This document shows, in pieces, positions 26,620 through 35,639 of a DNA stretch of 64,000 nt. A program made the position numbers and the translations under genes. This stretch comes from Malaciobacter halophilus (GTDB lineage Bacteria > Campylobacterota > Campylobacteria > Campylobacterales > Arcobacteraceae), in contig NZ_NXIF01000005.1 in assembly GCF_002837275.1 (NCBI RefSeq), forward strand, positions 1-64,000, written 5' to 3'. The notes under the pieces are model-generated. The model was not told the origin of the DNA. It made no database searches and saw only the letters and a program-made list of their open reading frames with translations. Numbering within the stretch: the first letter of the stretch is position 1; every line of letters starts with the position of its first letter.

Positions 26620-27281
26620 ACCCCAACTCCTTTGAACATAGATACGAGCTCCTCTTTATTTAATATTGTCACTTTGCTACTTTGAATAGATATAGTACCA
26701 CTTCTACTTAATCTTTTTAAAACTCTTGATAGTGTTTCTGGTTGAATATGTAGCATAAAAGAGACTTCTTGTCTTTTTAATTTGTTAAACATATCTAAAT
26801 CTTGAGCTAACATGAAAGCAACTTTTGCAGTTGCATCAAATACTAATTCTCTGTTTATAATACATTGAAACTGTTGACTCTTATTTAATAATACTTCTAT
26901 TAGCTTTGATGTGAGTATATTTTTGTCTAAAAAATGCTCTTTAAATTTTTCAAAATCAATAGATAAAACAGTAGAATCTTCTGTAAATTCTGCATTTGAA
27001 AAACAGTGTATTTCACTACTATTTAAAGATGAAAGTTCAGAAATCATACTATTTTTATAAATGTGATATAAAAAAATTTCATTTCCAAATTTATCTACTT
27101 TATATATTTTAATTAAACCCTTAACTAAAAAAAGTAGTTTGTTATTTATATCACTTTCATAATATAAAATAGACTTTTCTGGATAGGTCGATACATTTGA
27201 AAATTCTGAAAGAGTTTGTATTTGTTCTTCGGTTAACTCTTCAAAAAAATCAATGTTTTTTATGGTATCTTTTAGCAGCAA
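26616..27281 (-). CDS. Crp/Fnr family transcriptional regulator (nap-nrf island, first copy)
   Basis: The 221-residue protein has a cyclic-nucleotide-type beta-roll sensor domain (about 15-125), a dimer helix and a winged helix with recognition segment PETLSRVLKRL. The E..SR pattern is that of FNR, which reads TTGA half-sites, matching the boxes at napA, nrfH and the small RNA. It lacks the FNR iron-sulfur cysteine cluster (only two scattered cysteines), so it is more like Dnr/NssR-type regulators, which answer to nitrogen oxides. The start is TTG behind GAGGG. It is followed by the coupled PilJ sensor gene. Confidence 0.9.
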   Translation of the reverse strand: MLLKDTIKNIDFFEELTEEQIQTLSEFSNVSTYPEKSILYYESDINNKLLFLVKGLIKIYKVDKFGNEIFLYHIYKNSMISELSSLNSSEIHCFSNAEFTEDSTVLSIDFEKFKEHFLDKNILTSKLIEVLLNKSQQFQCIINRELVFDATAKVAFMLAQDLDMFNKLKRQEVSFMLHIQPETLSRVLKRLSRSGTISIQSSKVTILNKEELVSMFKGVGV

Positions 27282-27380
27282 TAATTTCCCTCAGTAGTTT
27301 TTTTATTTAAGTAATTCTATATTATCCTGTTGTAAAATTTGATTAAATGAAAAAATAAATCTATTTATAAGGTAAAAAAA

Positions 27381-28295
27381 TTGAGTTTCAAAAATTATAT
27401 AAAAGCCGTAGGTACAGGCTTTAAAGGGAATAGAGATTTAGAAGAAAATGAAGTTATTGATGCTATAACAAAAATTTTAAATAAAGAAGTAACTCCTGCT
27501 CAAGTTGGTGCTTTTTTAATAGGATTTAGAGTAAAATTAGAATCAGATGAAGAGTTAAAAGCTTGCGTTAAAGCATTAAAAAGTTTTATAACTTTTCATG
27601 AAGTAAAAGATTCACTTGAACTTGGCTACTCTTTTGATGGAAGGATTAGGAATCCTTTTTTATTTCCTCTTTTTAAAGATATATTAAGTAACTTTCATAA
27701 AAAAAACTCAGATATTAAACCTTTGAATTTAGTTATTTCTACAGATAAACTTCAACCCGCAAAAGTAGGTATGTGTGTTAAGGATTTAGTACAATGTTTT
27801 GATTTAGGTAAAAATATACATATTTTTGATAGAAGTGAATATTTAAAACCACTAAGTCAGTTAACAACTTTAAGACATGAGTTAGGTCTAAGAACAGTAT
27901 TTAATACTGTTGAAAAACTTCTAGGTGTTGGAAAAAGTGAATATGCAGTAACAACAGCTTTTCATAAACCTTATGTCAAAAAGTACATAGAAGTTTTTGA
28001 AGATTATTATAAACAAATTACTATTGTTAAAGCACCAGAAGGAAGTCCTGAAGTTTTTACAGATGGTAAATATTGGCAAAAAGATGAAAAAATAGTTGAA
28101 AAAAGTTTTAAATTAAAAGATTATGGTATAAATTATGATAGAAAATATGAACATATAACTTTAGAAGAGACTAAAAAAATAATTAGTAATCCAGATGAAG
28201 ATATTATAAAGCTAAGTAAGTTTAATATTGCACTATATTTACTATTTTCTAAAAGAGTAAACTCTTTAGATGAAGCTTGGCAACGATTGAATTAA
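27381..28295 (+). CDS. TrpD2/YbiB-like protein of the anthranilate phosphoribosyltransferase fold
   Basis: The 304-residue protein has the N-terminal helical domain of the family (VTPAQVGAFLIGFRVK) but lacks the GTGGD phosphate-binding loop of true TrpD, showing SFDGRIRNPF instead. This places it with TrpD2/YbiB proteins, whose E. coli member binds nucleic acid. It is unlikely to act in tryptophan synthesis. The start is TTG with AAGG upstream. It is nine bases before the second Crp/Fnr gene and divergent from the first. Confidence 0.8.
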   Translation: MSFKNYIKAVGTGFKGNRDLEENEVIDAITKILNKEVTPAQVGAFLIGFRVKLESDEELKACVKALKSFITFHEVKDSLELGYSFDGRIRNPFLFPLFKDILSNFHKKNSDIKPLNLVISTDKLQPAKVGMCVKDLVQCFDLGKNIHIFDRSEYLKPLSQLTTLRHELGLRTVFNTVEKLLGVGKSEYAVTTAFHKPYVKKYIEVFEDYYKQITIVKAPEGSPEVFTDGKYWQKDEKIVEKSFKLKDYGINYDRKYEHITLEETKKIISNPDEDIIKLSKFNIALYLLFSKRVNSLDEAWQRLN

Positions 28296-28304
28296 GGATA
28301 ATAT

Positions 28305-28931
28305 ATGAATTTAAAAGAGCTTTATTTATTTAAAGATTTAGACGATAGTACTATAAAGCAAATAGAACACATTAGTGTTAAAAGTAAGTTTTCAAAGGAT
28401 AATATTATCTTTTATGAAGGTGAAGATTCTAAATATTTACATCTTCTAATAAAAGGAATAGTAAAACTTTATAAAAGTACAAGTAGTAATAAGGAGATTG
28501 TAATGAAATACTTCTATGACAATGAACTTATTGCTGAGTTAAGTAATTTTGAAAATATTCCTTATCCTGCAAGTGCAGTTGCTTATAGTGATTGTGAAGT
28601 ATTAAGAGTTGATTTTGAGAAGTTTAGAAAAATAATATATTCAAATGAAGATTTAATTTTAAAAATTCAATCTTCATTGATAAAAAAGATAAAAAATTTA
28701 GAAAGAATTATATCTTCTCAATTGGTTTTAGATACTCATCAAAGAGTTGCAAAGTATATAGTTGAGCATCAAGAAGATTTTTTTAAAACAAAAAATATTT
28801 TGATTGCTCAAATGCTTAATATTACGCCTGAAACTTTATCAAGAGTTCTTCGAAATTATAAAGATAAAGGTTATATTGATATGAAAAATAAAACTATAAA
28901 TCAAGAAGAGTTGATTAGTATATATAGTTAA
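28305..28931 (+). CDS. Crp/Fnr family transcriptional regulator (second copy)
   Basis: The 208-residue protein has the same layout as the divergent regulator: a beta-roll domain (about 8-115), a long dimer helix and a winged helix with TPETLSRVLRNYKDKGYI, again with the E..SR pattern expected to read TTGA. There is a single cysteine, so no FNR-type cluster. It follows the TrpD2-like gene in one operon and lies 67 bases before moaA. The two regulators may share or compete for the same boxes. Confidence 0.9.
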   Translation: MNLKELYLFKDLDDSTIKQIEHISVKSKFSKDNIIFYEGEDSKYLHLLIKGIVKLYKSTSSNKEIVMKYFYDNELIAELSNFENIPYPASAVAYSDCEVLRVDFEKFRKIIYSNEDLILKIQSSLIKKIKNLERIISSQLVLDTHQRVAKYIVEHQEDFFKTKNILIAQMLNITPETLSRVLRNYKDKGYIDMKNKTINQEELISIYS

Positions 28932-28998
28932 ATTTTTTCTAGAATTAAGGTTTTTTATATTAAGCTTTTAAAATTTTTTAAAAAAAAGTGAGAAAGTT

Positions 28999-29967
28999 AT
29001 GTTAATAGATGGACATAATAGAGTTGTTGATTATTTAAGAGTATCTGTTACTGAAAGATGTAATTTTAGATGCCAATACTGTATGCCAGAAAAACCTTTT
29101 TCTTGGGTTCCAAAAGAGAATCTACTTTCATATGAAGATTTATTTAAATTTATAAAAGTTTCAATTGATGAAGGTATAAAAAAAGTTAGAATTACAGGTG
29201 GAGAACCTCTTTTAAGAGAGGGATTAGACAACTTTATAAAAATGATTTATGATTATAAAAGTGATATTGATTTAGCTCTTACTACTAATGGCTATTTATT
29301 GCCTAGAGTTGCCCAAAAACTCAAGGATGCTGGATTAAAAAGAATAAATGTTTCTCTTGATACATTAAAGCCAGATGTTGCAGCAAAAATAGCACAAAAA
29401 GATGTTTTAGGTAAAGTATTAGAAGGTATTTCTAAAGCAGATGAAGTAGGGCTAAAAATAAAAGTTAATTGTGTTCCTATGAAAGGAATAAACGACAATG
29501 AAATTATTGATATTTTAGAGTTTTGTAAACAAAAAGGTTATGTTGTTAGATTTATTGAGTTTATGGAAAACCATCATGCAAAAGATGGTGCAAAAGGTTT
29601 AAGCTCAGAAGAGATACAAAACATAATTTCTAAAAAATATAATTTTAAAATGGTACCAAGAGATACAAGTTCACCAGCACAATATTTTGAACTTGAAGAT
29701 GGATATAAGTTTGGAGTTATTGAACCTCATAAAGATGATTTTTGTGCTGCATGCAATAGAATTAGATTAACAGCTGAGGGATACTTAATTCCTTGTTTAT
29801 ACTTTGAAGATGCTATGAGTATAAAAGATGCAGTTCAAAATAATGAAATTGATAAAGCAGTAGAAATTTTAAAAGAGGTTTTACGAACAAAGCCAGAAAA
29901 AAATAAATGGTCAGAAGAAGATAGTTCTGAAACTTCTACTAGAGCATTTTATGAAACAGGTGGGTAA
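28999..29967 (+). CDS. moaA: GTP 3',8-cyclase, molybdenum cofactor biosynthesis
   Basis: The 322-residue radical SAM enzyme carries out the first step of molybdopterin synthesis. It shows the N-terminal cluster CNFRCQYC, the GGEPLLR motif, the C-terminal cluster [18 protein letters not shown] and the required terminal Gly-Gly (YETGG). The product is needed by NapA, and the location at the end of the nitrate island fits. A palindromic terminator follows. Confidence 0.96.
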   Translation: MLIDGHNRVVDYLRVSVTERCNFRCQYCMPEKPFSWVPKENLLSYEDLFKFIKVSIDEGIKKVRITGGEPLLREGLDNFIKMIYDYKSDIDLALTTNGYLLPRVAQKLKDAGLKRINVSLDTLKPDVAAKIAQKDVLGKVLEGISKADEVGLKIKVNCVPMKGINDNEIIDILEFCKQKGYVVRFIEFMENHHAKDGAKGLSSEEIQNIISKKYNFKMVPRDTSSPAQYFELEDGYKFGVIEPHKDDFCAACNRIRLTAEGYLIPCLYFEDAMSIKDAVQNNEIDKAVEILKEVLRTKPEKNKWSEEDSSETSTRAFYETGG

Positions 29968-29974
29968 AAATATA

Positions 29975-30004
29975 AAATAGTAAAAGTTTAAACTTTTACT
30001 ATTT
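29975..30004. terminator. Bidirectional terminator between moaA and the convergent gene
   Basis: A 30-base uninterrupted palindrome built on TAGTAAAAGTTTAAACTTTT lies 8 bases after the moaA stop and covers the stop codon of the convergent gene. T-rich sequence is present on both sides. Confidence 0.7.
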
Positions 30005-30838
30005 CCCTTTTACTATATTTGCAAGCTTATTTTTTATTGTTGCACCTTTAAACTCTTTTAGCATTTTTAACTCACACTTTTTATTTACATTATAAAACTC
30101 AACCATGTATCCAATAGGATTTGAACGAATAGATATATAACTATCTTTTAAATTAGGATTTTTTACTAAGTATTGATTATTTGTATTTTTTTGTACATCA
30201 TTATAATCACTAAATAAAGACTCTACTTGTAGTCTTAATGCTAAAAACTCTTTTTTATTTTTTGATATAACACCAATAACATAAGATTTACCATCTTTTT
30301 TTGTAAACTTTTGCTCTTTTTTTATATCAATATTTAATTGTTCAACAAGGTTTGAAAATCTTATATCAGCTTCATCTCCTAAATTATGTTTTAATAAAAA
30401 AGTTGCAATCTCTTCTGACTTTTCAAGGCCAAAATCGTATAAAATTCCATCAGTTAACTCAACTTTAGTATCATCTTTTAAAATAAAAGTTGCAGTAAAA
30501 CTTGAATAGATATTTCCTGTAAGATAATTTATCTCTGTTGTAGTTTGTTTTATATCATCTATATTAATACTATTTTTTTTATATACTCTTTTATTATCAA
30601 ATATAGTCCATGATAAAGTGTTATTTTCAACTTTTAACTCTAATGTTCTTTTAACTAATAAAACATAAATTATTGAAGCTACTTGAAATGCCATAAGAAA
30701 AAAAGCCAAAAAAAGGAGTAAAGTATAAACTCCACCTTTTTGCAGGTATCCTTGATACATTACAAGTGCAAACATTGCAAATGCTACAAGCATATATAGT
30801 TTGTAAATAATCTCTTTTTTATAGGTGATATTTAACAT
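29999..30838 (-). CDS. Membrane protein of unknown function with two N-terminal helices
   Basis: I do not recognise it. The 279 residues have two membrane helices (about 12-32 and 37-62) and then a soluble, presumably cytoplasmic, beta-rich part (LKVENNTLSWTIFDNKRVY) resembling PH-like membrane-associated domains, with a lysine-rich C-terminal end. It is a single gene, convergent with moaA and divergent from rpsO. No cofactor motifs are visible. Confidence 0.7.
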   Translation of the reverse strand: MLNITYKKEIIYKLYMLVAFAMFALVMYQGYLQKGGVYTLLLFLAFFLMAFQVASIIYVLLVKRTLELKVENNTLSWTIFDNKRVYKKNSINIDDIKQTTTEINYLTGNIYSSFTATFILKDDTKVELTDGILYDFGLEKSEEIATFLLKHNLGDEADIRFSNLVEQLNIDIKKEQKFTKKDGKSYVIGVISKNKKEFLALRLQVESLFSDYNDVQKNTNNQYLVKNPNLKDSYISIRSNPIGYMVEFYNVNKKCELKMLKEFKGATIKNKLANIVKGK

Positions 30839-30920
30839 TAAGTACCTTTAATTTATTATAGTTTTTGATTTTTACAGTAGATTAGATTATAACTTAAACT
30901 TGCTTTAATAGTAATTTTAA

Positions 30921-30976
30921 TATAATTCGCGACCGCTTAATTTTGTTTAAGTGAGATTATATACCTATTAGGAGGT
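30921..30976 (+). promoter_or_regulatory. rpsO promoter and structured leader
   Basis: TATAAT (30921-30926) predicts a start near 30933. The leader can form CGCTTAA/TTAAGTG (30934-30953), and ACCT (30963-30966) can pair with AGGT inside the ribosome site AGGAGGT. Ribosomal protein S15 represses its own leader in several bacteria, so this may be an autoregulatory site. Confidence 0.4.
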
Positions 30977-30981
30977 CAATT

Positions 30982-31254
30982 ATGGCTTTAGATCAGGACG
31001 TAAAAGCAAGTATAATTGCAAAGTTCAAAAGAAATGATAACGATACAGGTTCTTCAGAAGTACAAATTGCACTATTAACAGAGCAAATTAGAGTATTAAC
31101 TGAGCATTTAAAAACAAATAAACAAGACCACTCTTCAAGATTAGGTCTTTTAAAAATGGTTGGTAAAAGAAAAAGACTTTTACAATATTTAAAGAAAACA
31201 GACTATGCAAGATTCAATGCATTAGTTGCTGAATTAGGTATTAGAGCTAAGTAA
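30982..31254 (+). CDS. rpsO: 30S ribosomal protein S15
   Basis: The 90-residue protein has the normal S15 length and signature ([20 protein letters not shown], then [19 protein letters not shown]). It binds the central domain of 16S rRNA early in 30S assembly. It stands alone with its own promoter, a strong AGGAGGT ribosome site and a strong terminator. Confidence 0.98.
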   Translation: MALDQDVKASIIAKFKRNDNDTGSSEVQIALLTEQIRVLTEHLKTNKQDHSSRLGLLKMVGKRKRLLQYLKKTDYARFNALVAELGIRAK

Positions 31255-31281
31255 TTTTTTAATAAATTATTGAGATGTTTT

Positions 31282-31315
31282 AAAGGTTGCAAGTTTTCTT
31301 GCAACCTTTTTTTTT
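31282..31315 (+). terminator. rpsO terminator
   Basis: AAAGGTTGCAAG and CTTGCAACCTTT form a perfect 12-base stem with a TTTT loop and are followed by a run of T residues. It is the strongest intrinsic terminator in the window. Confidence 0.9.
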
Positions 31316-31411
31316 AAAATTTTTATAAAAAGATAATTTAGTTTTTAAAAAAAATTAATATTAATTTTACTTCTAGTAGAATATGTTTATTAAAATTTAG
31401 TTAGGAATAGT

Positions 31412-31813
31412 ATGTTATTAACAAAGAAAAGCGAATATGCATTACTCTCTTTGATTTCTATTGCAAGAAGTGATAAACCAAAGAATGTAGATGTTTTATC
31501 AAAAGAGCTTAATATTTCAAAATCTTTTTTAGCGAAGATTATGCAGAATCTAGCAAAGCATGATATTGTAGTATCTCATAGAGGTGTAAATGGTGGATTT
31601 GCTTTAAAAAAAGCATACGATAAACTTACAATATTAGAAATAACAACAGCAGCAGAAGAGAGAGTTCCTTCGGTCTTTGAGTGTTCTCCTTCAGTAAACT
31701 CTTGTCCTTCAGATATTGCTAATACTTGTACAATTTGGCCTTTACTAAATAATTTACAAAATAAAATAAACGTGTTCTTAGAGGATTTAACTCTAAAGGA
31801 CATCGCTTCATGA
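31412..31813 (+). CDS. Rrf2 family transcriptional regulator with three conserved cysteines
   Basis: The 133-residue protein has a winged helix (LLTKKSEYALLSLISIA, then ISKSFLAKIMQNLAKHDIV) and the cysteine group CSPSVNSCPSDIANTC, similar to the cluster-binding cysteines of IscR, NsrR and RsrR. It probably senses iron-sulfur status, nitric oxide or redox. The spacing (six and seven residues) does not fix which. It overlaps the DHH gene by four bases, so the two are coupled. Confidence 0.88.
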   Translation: MLLTKKSEYALLSLISIARSDKPKNVDVLSKELNISKSFLAKIMQNLAKHDIVVSHRGVNGGFALKKAYDKLTILEITTAAEERVPSVFECSPSVNSCPSDIANTCTIWPLLNNLQNKINVFLEDLTLKDIAS

Positions 31814-32859
31814 GATTATTCCATATTTCACATACGGATTTAGATGGTTTCTCTTGCCATTTACTAACAAAAGAACTTTTTAAAAGTGGAGTTTTTCTAA
31901 ATGCAAACTATGGGCTTGAAGTAAAGCTTAGCATAAAAAAAGTTTTAGAACTAATTAGTAAGCTTGATAAAAGTGAAGAGATACTTTTTTTAATTACAGA
32001 TTTAAATTTGACTTATCAAGAATCAAAAGATTTAAATAAAGATATAAACAGATTAAAAGATGAAGGTTTTAATATAAAACTTCAACTATTAGACCACCAT
32101 GCAACAGGACAGAAAAGTGCAGACTCTTATGAGTGGTATTATTTAGATTTAAATAGATGTGCTGCAAAAATTACTTATGATTATCTAACACAAGAGTATG
32201 GTGGATTTAAAGATGATGATAAGTGGATTAAGCCTTTAATAAATAGTGTAAATGCTATTGATATTTGGTTAGATGAAGAGACTTTTAATTTTGAATTTGG
32301 AAAAGTTCTTTTAAGCATGATAAGTCGTGTAAGAGAGATTAATAATATTTTATTTGCTGATTTAAATAGAGAATTTAGACTTTTTTTATTAAAAAAAGCA
32401 GCTACATATATTACAAAAAAGAATGCAAATATTCAGCTTGACAATGATATTCATAAACTTAAAAAAGAGTTTTTAAATACAACAGGAGTGGATGATACAA
32501 TAGATAATTTAAGTGCTAAATTTTTGGTTCACTCTTTAGAAGGTATAAAAGAGAATTTAACTGTTTACTACAAAGGGCACAAAGGAATTTTAACTTATAC
32601 TTTAGGTTCTATTTCTATTCCTGCAAATGCTTTTTTAAAAGCTAATCCTGATTATGACTTTTTTATTGATGTTGGAAGAAAAGGTAATGCTAGTTTTAGA
32701 GCAGATGGAAAAGTAGATGTTTCATATATTGCTCAAAAACTTGCAAATGGTGGTGGCCATGTAAATGCAAGTGGAGCAAAGTTTGAAGATTTTAAAGAAA
32801 CAATTGATTATGAACAAGTAAAAACTTATGTTCAAGAAAAACTAAAAAGTATAGAGTAA
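31810..32859 (+). CDS. DHH family phosphoesterase
   Basis: The 349-residue protein has the DHH-family metal motifs DLDG (near residue 9) and DHH (near 96) and the DHHA1 signature GGGHVNASGAKF at the C terminus, as in NrnA-type oligoribonucleases and cyclic-dinucleotide phosphodiesterases. The substrate is probably short RNA or pAp/pApA-type nucleotides, but that cannot be decided here. Its start overlaps the Rrf2 stop as ATGA. Confidence 0.88.
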   Translation: MRLFHISHTDLDGFSCHLLTKELFKSGVFLNANYGLEVKLSIKKVLELISKLDKSEEILFLITDLNLTYQESKDLNKDINRLKDEGFNIKLQLLDHHATGQKSADSYEWYYLDLNRCAAKITYDYLTQEYGGFKDDDKWIKPLINSVNAIDIWLDEETFNFEFGKVLLSMISRVREINNILFADLNREFRLFLLKKAATYITKKNANIQLDNDIHKLKKEFLNTTGVDDTIDNLSAKFLVHSLEGIKENLTVYYKGHKGILTYTLGSISIPANAFLKANPDYDFFIDVGRKGNASFRADGKVDVSYIAQKLANGGGHVNASGAKFEDFKETIDYEQVKTYVQEKLKSIE

Positions 32860-32873
32860 AACTACTCTATACT
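32848..32873. terminator. Hairpin overlapping the convergent gene ends
   Basis: AGTATAGAGTA and TACTCTATACT form a perfect 11-base stem with an AAAC loop, spanning both stop codons of the convergent pair. There is no long T-run on either side. Confidence 0.5.
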
Positions 32874-33217
32874 CCTGCACATGAATTATTATTAAAATCT
32901 ACTTCTGCTAATGACTCTTTTTTGTAGGTAAAAGTAATAAGAACATTATTTTGTTCTTCTAATCTTTCTATTTCAAAATCAAAAACTTTATCAATTCTTG
33001 GAAATAATCCTGAAGGTATTTGATGATTTAGCATAATTAGTTTATCATTTGTATCATTTATTATTTTTAATCCTGCCATTGCATTTATCATAGGCTCTGG
33101 AGCTGCACAAATTGATGTATCAAAATAGTAATATTTTGTTCCATCTTTTATAAATGTATAAAAATCAACAGTGCTATTATCTATTTTGATTTTTTTTGCA
33201 TCTTTTGGTAGATTCAT
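32867..33217 (-). CDS. Conserved protein of unknown function
   Basis: I do not recognise a domain. The 116-residue soluble protein has no signal peptide or membrane helix. It has two cysteines, one in DTSICAAPEPMINAMAG and one near the C terminus (NNNSCAGV); the spacing does not resemble a known cluster site. It lies nine bases downstream of the sensor kinase gene and may be co-transcribed with it. Confidence 0.7.
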   Translation of the reverse strand: MNLPKDAKKIKIDNSTVDFYTFIKDGTKYYYFDTSICAAPEPMINAMAGLKIINDTNDKLIMLNHQIPSGLFPRIDKVFDFEIERLEEQNNVLITFTYKKESLAEVDFNNNSCAGV

Positions 33218-33226
33218 TTTTTATCC

Positions 33227-35038
33227 TTATTTAAATGGAATTTTTACTATAAATTTTGTACCCATATTACAACTTTGAACTTCAATTGTACCATTTAATT
33301 TATTTGTAACAATTTTTCTACATATGTGAAGTCCAAGTCCAACACCTTGTCCTTGATGTTTAGTAGTAAAATATGGTTCAAATATTTTATTTATTATATC
33401 TTTTTTAATTCCTTTTGCATTATCTTGAAATAAGATTTTAAAATAGTCTTTATAAATTTCTAAAGATATTTTTATATGTGGATTTTCAATACTATTTTTT
33501 ATTAAAGCATCTTTAGAGTTATTTACTATATTAATAACAATTTGTGAAATATCATTTGGTACTAGATATTTGTAAATTGCACGAGATTCACTTAGGCTTG
33601 TCTCTAATTTAATATGATTTGTTTCTAAAGAAGGTTTTATCATATGTAAACTATCTTTTATACAATCTTGAATTAAACAATATTTTATTTTTGAATTTTG
33701 TGTTGTAAAATCTCTAAAAGTATCAATAGTATTTGATAATTGCTTAGTATTTTTAATAATACTATTTGTATGTTCTTTTATATCATTACTATTAAGAATT
33801 TTTAATTCATCAGCTAATTTAAGCCCAGATGCAGCAACTGAAATTGCACTAAGTGGCTGTCTCCACTGATGTGCAATATTTCCAATTAGTTCACCCATTT
33901 GTGCTAGTTTTTCATACTCATATAGCTGTTCTTGTGCTTTTTTACTCTTTTTAACCTCTTCTTTTATCTTTTTTTCTAAGGAGTTATTTAATATTTTTAA
34001 CTCTTTAGTTTTTTCTTTTACTTTTTTTTCTAAAATTAGTTTAGTTGATAGCTCTTTATATATATAGAAAAATAAAAGTATATGAATTATTGAAAATAGT
34101 AAAATATTTTCATAAAATTCCTCTTCAATCTCTTTTAACTCTTTATTATCTTGGTAAATAACAAAATATCCAATATTTCTATTTTGAATATTTTTTAGAT
34201 TTAAAAAAGTCACAATTTTATGGCTATTTTTAAATGCAGATGAGTTAAGTTTTATTTCAAAACTAAAAGTACCTTTTTTATTTATATTATCTTTTAAAAA
34301 ATTTTTTAGATTTTTTTGATAAAACTCTTTTATATATTTCTCTTTTTTTTCACCTTTATGGTAAATGGCTCTTTTCAAAAGTATAAAATCATTTGATTCA
34401 ATACTAGAAGAGTAATATTGTTTATACTTTTGAAAAACTTTATCATTGTAGATATTTTTATTGAGTAAAAAATGAACATGAACATTATATACTTTTTCTA
34501 GTTTTTTTATAAAAGCTTTTATAGAAAAAGATGTTTCTACACTTCCTATATAGTTGTTGTTATTATATAAAGGATAAACAAATCTAAAGCCAGGCAAAAC
34601 TCTTCCCATTTCTAAACCAGAAATTGCTTTTTTGTTTTTATTTACATATTTTACACTATATCTTATATTACTTAAATCATCTCCGTATCTATTTGGTTTA
34701 TGCATTCTTAAAAAGGATTTATTATTTGGTAGATGAAAATGTACTTGTTCAAAATCAATTAGCCTTAAATATTTATAATCACTATGTAAAAGTTTAAATA
34801 ATCTATCTCTGTTTTTTACTTCAAAGCTATTTAATATCTCTTTTGAATTAATGTAACCTTTAAATACAGTATTAGCTAAAGTTTGAAAAGAGTCATTTAT
34901 AGTTTTAAATTGTGATTTAACTAGTTTATTAGTTGAGTTTAAAATAGTTTGCTTTTTAGAATTGTAATTTATATAAAATATTGAAAATATAGTAATTTCT
35001 ATAAAAATAAAAATAATAAAAAAGTATCTTTTTGTCAT
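33227..35038 (-). CDS. Sensor histidine kinase with periplasmic Cache-like domain
   Basis: The 603-residue kinase has a first membrane helix (4-24), a periplasmic Cache-like sensor (about 30-305, with LPNNKSFLRMHKPNRYGDDL), a second helix (about 311-331), a long charged coiled coil (335-375), an H-box IAHQWRQPLSA near residue 387 and an HATPase domain with DNAKGI and GQGVGLGLHI. It belongs to the same HQWRQPL class as two other kinases in the window. There is no response regulator beside it, and the ligand is unknown. Confidence 0.9.
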   Translation of the reverse strand: MTKRYFFIIFIFIEITIFSIFYINYNSKKQTILNSTNKLVKSQFKTINDSFQTLANTVFKGYINSKEILNSFEVKNRDRLFKLLHSDYKYLRLIDFEQVHFHLPNNKSFLRMHKPNRYGDDLSNIRYSVKYVNKNKKAISGLEMGRVLPGFRFVYPLYNNNNYIGSVETSFSIKAFIKKLEKVYNVHVHFLLNKNIYNDKVFQKYKQYYSSSIESNDFILLKRAIYHKGEKKEKYIKEFYQKNLKNFLKDNINKKGTFSFEIKLNSSAFKNSHKIVTFLNLKNIQNRNIGYFVIYQDNKELKEIEEEFYENILLFSIIHILLFFYIYKELSTKLILEKKVKEKTKELKILNNSLEKKIKEEVKKSKKAQEQLYEYEKLAQMGELIGNIAHQWRQPLSAISVAASGLKLADELKILNSNDIKEHTNSIIKNTKQLSNTIDTFRDFTTQNSKIKYCLIQDCIKDSLHMIKPSLETNHIKLETSLSESRAIYKYLVPNDISQIVINIVNNSKDALIKNSIENPHIKISLEIYKDYFKILFQDNAKGIKKDIINKIFEPYFTTKHQGQGVGLGLHICRKIVTNKLNGTIEVQSCNMGTKFIVKIPFK

Positions 35039-35210
35039 TGGTTCTCTTTATAATCTTAAATATTTATTGAAAATTATTATATCAAGAATATAATTAAATT
35101 AAGTATTTTGACACTTTATAGCTCTTTTGTAAAATTATTAATTTTTTTGTTTATAATTAATTTTATAAAATTTGTTATAATATTAGATTATTTTATACAA
35201 AGGATACCCA

Positions 35211-35639
35211 ATGGAATGCGAATTTGCAACTATTAATTCAAATAAACAAGAGATTAAAGAAATCTTTGAAACTACAAAAACAATTGCTATTATTGGTTGT
35301 TCTCCAGACACTTCAAAGGCTAGTAATAAGGTTGCAGCATATTTAAAAGATGCTGGATTTAAAATCGTTCCTGTTTATCCAAAAGAGGATGAAATTTTAG
35401 GTGAAAAAGTGTATAGAAGTTTAAGTGATATTCCATTTAAAATTGATATGGTGGATATTTTTAGAAAACCAGAAGTTATAGAAAAAGTTGTAGATGAAGC
35501 AATAAAAAGAGGTGATATAAATACCATCTGGACGCAATTGGGGTTAGTAAATAATGATGCTGCAAAAAAAGCAAAGCAAGCAGGAATGAAAGTAGTGCAA
35601 AATAATTGCACTAAAATCGAGCATGCTGCTTTATTTTAA
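35211..35639 (+). CDS. CoA-binding domain protein, YccU family
   Basis: The 142-residue protein has the Rossmann-like CoA-binding motif IAIIGCSPDTSKASNKVAAY and the C-terminal VVQNNCTKIEH typical of the YccU/CoA-binding family. Its cellular role is not established in this family. It overlaps the convergent sensor kinase gene by four bases. Ribosome site AAGGATA. Confidence 0.88.
   Translation: MECEFATINSNKQEIKEIFETTKTIAIIGCSPDTSKASNKVAAYLKDAGFKIVPVYPKEDEILGEKVYRSLSDIPFKIDMVDIFRKPEVIEKVVDEAIKRGDINTIWTQLGLVNNDAAKKAKQAGMKVVQNNCTKIEHAALF

Noticed and set aside
27339-27352. TTGATTAAATGAAA between the first Crp/Fnr gene and the TrpD2-like gene, as a possible autoregulatory box
   Set aside because: Only one half-site is good (7 of 10 fixed positions) and no -10 box stands at the matching distance on either strand.
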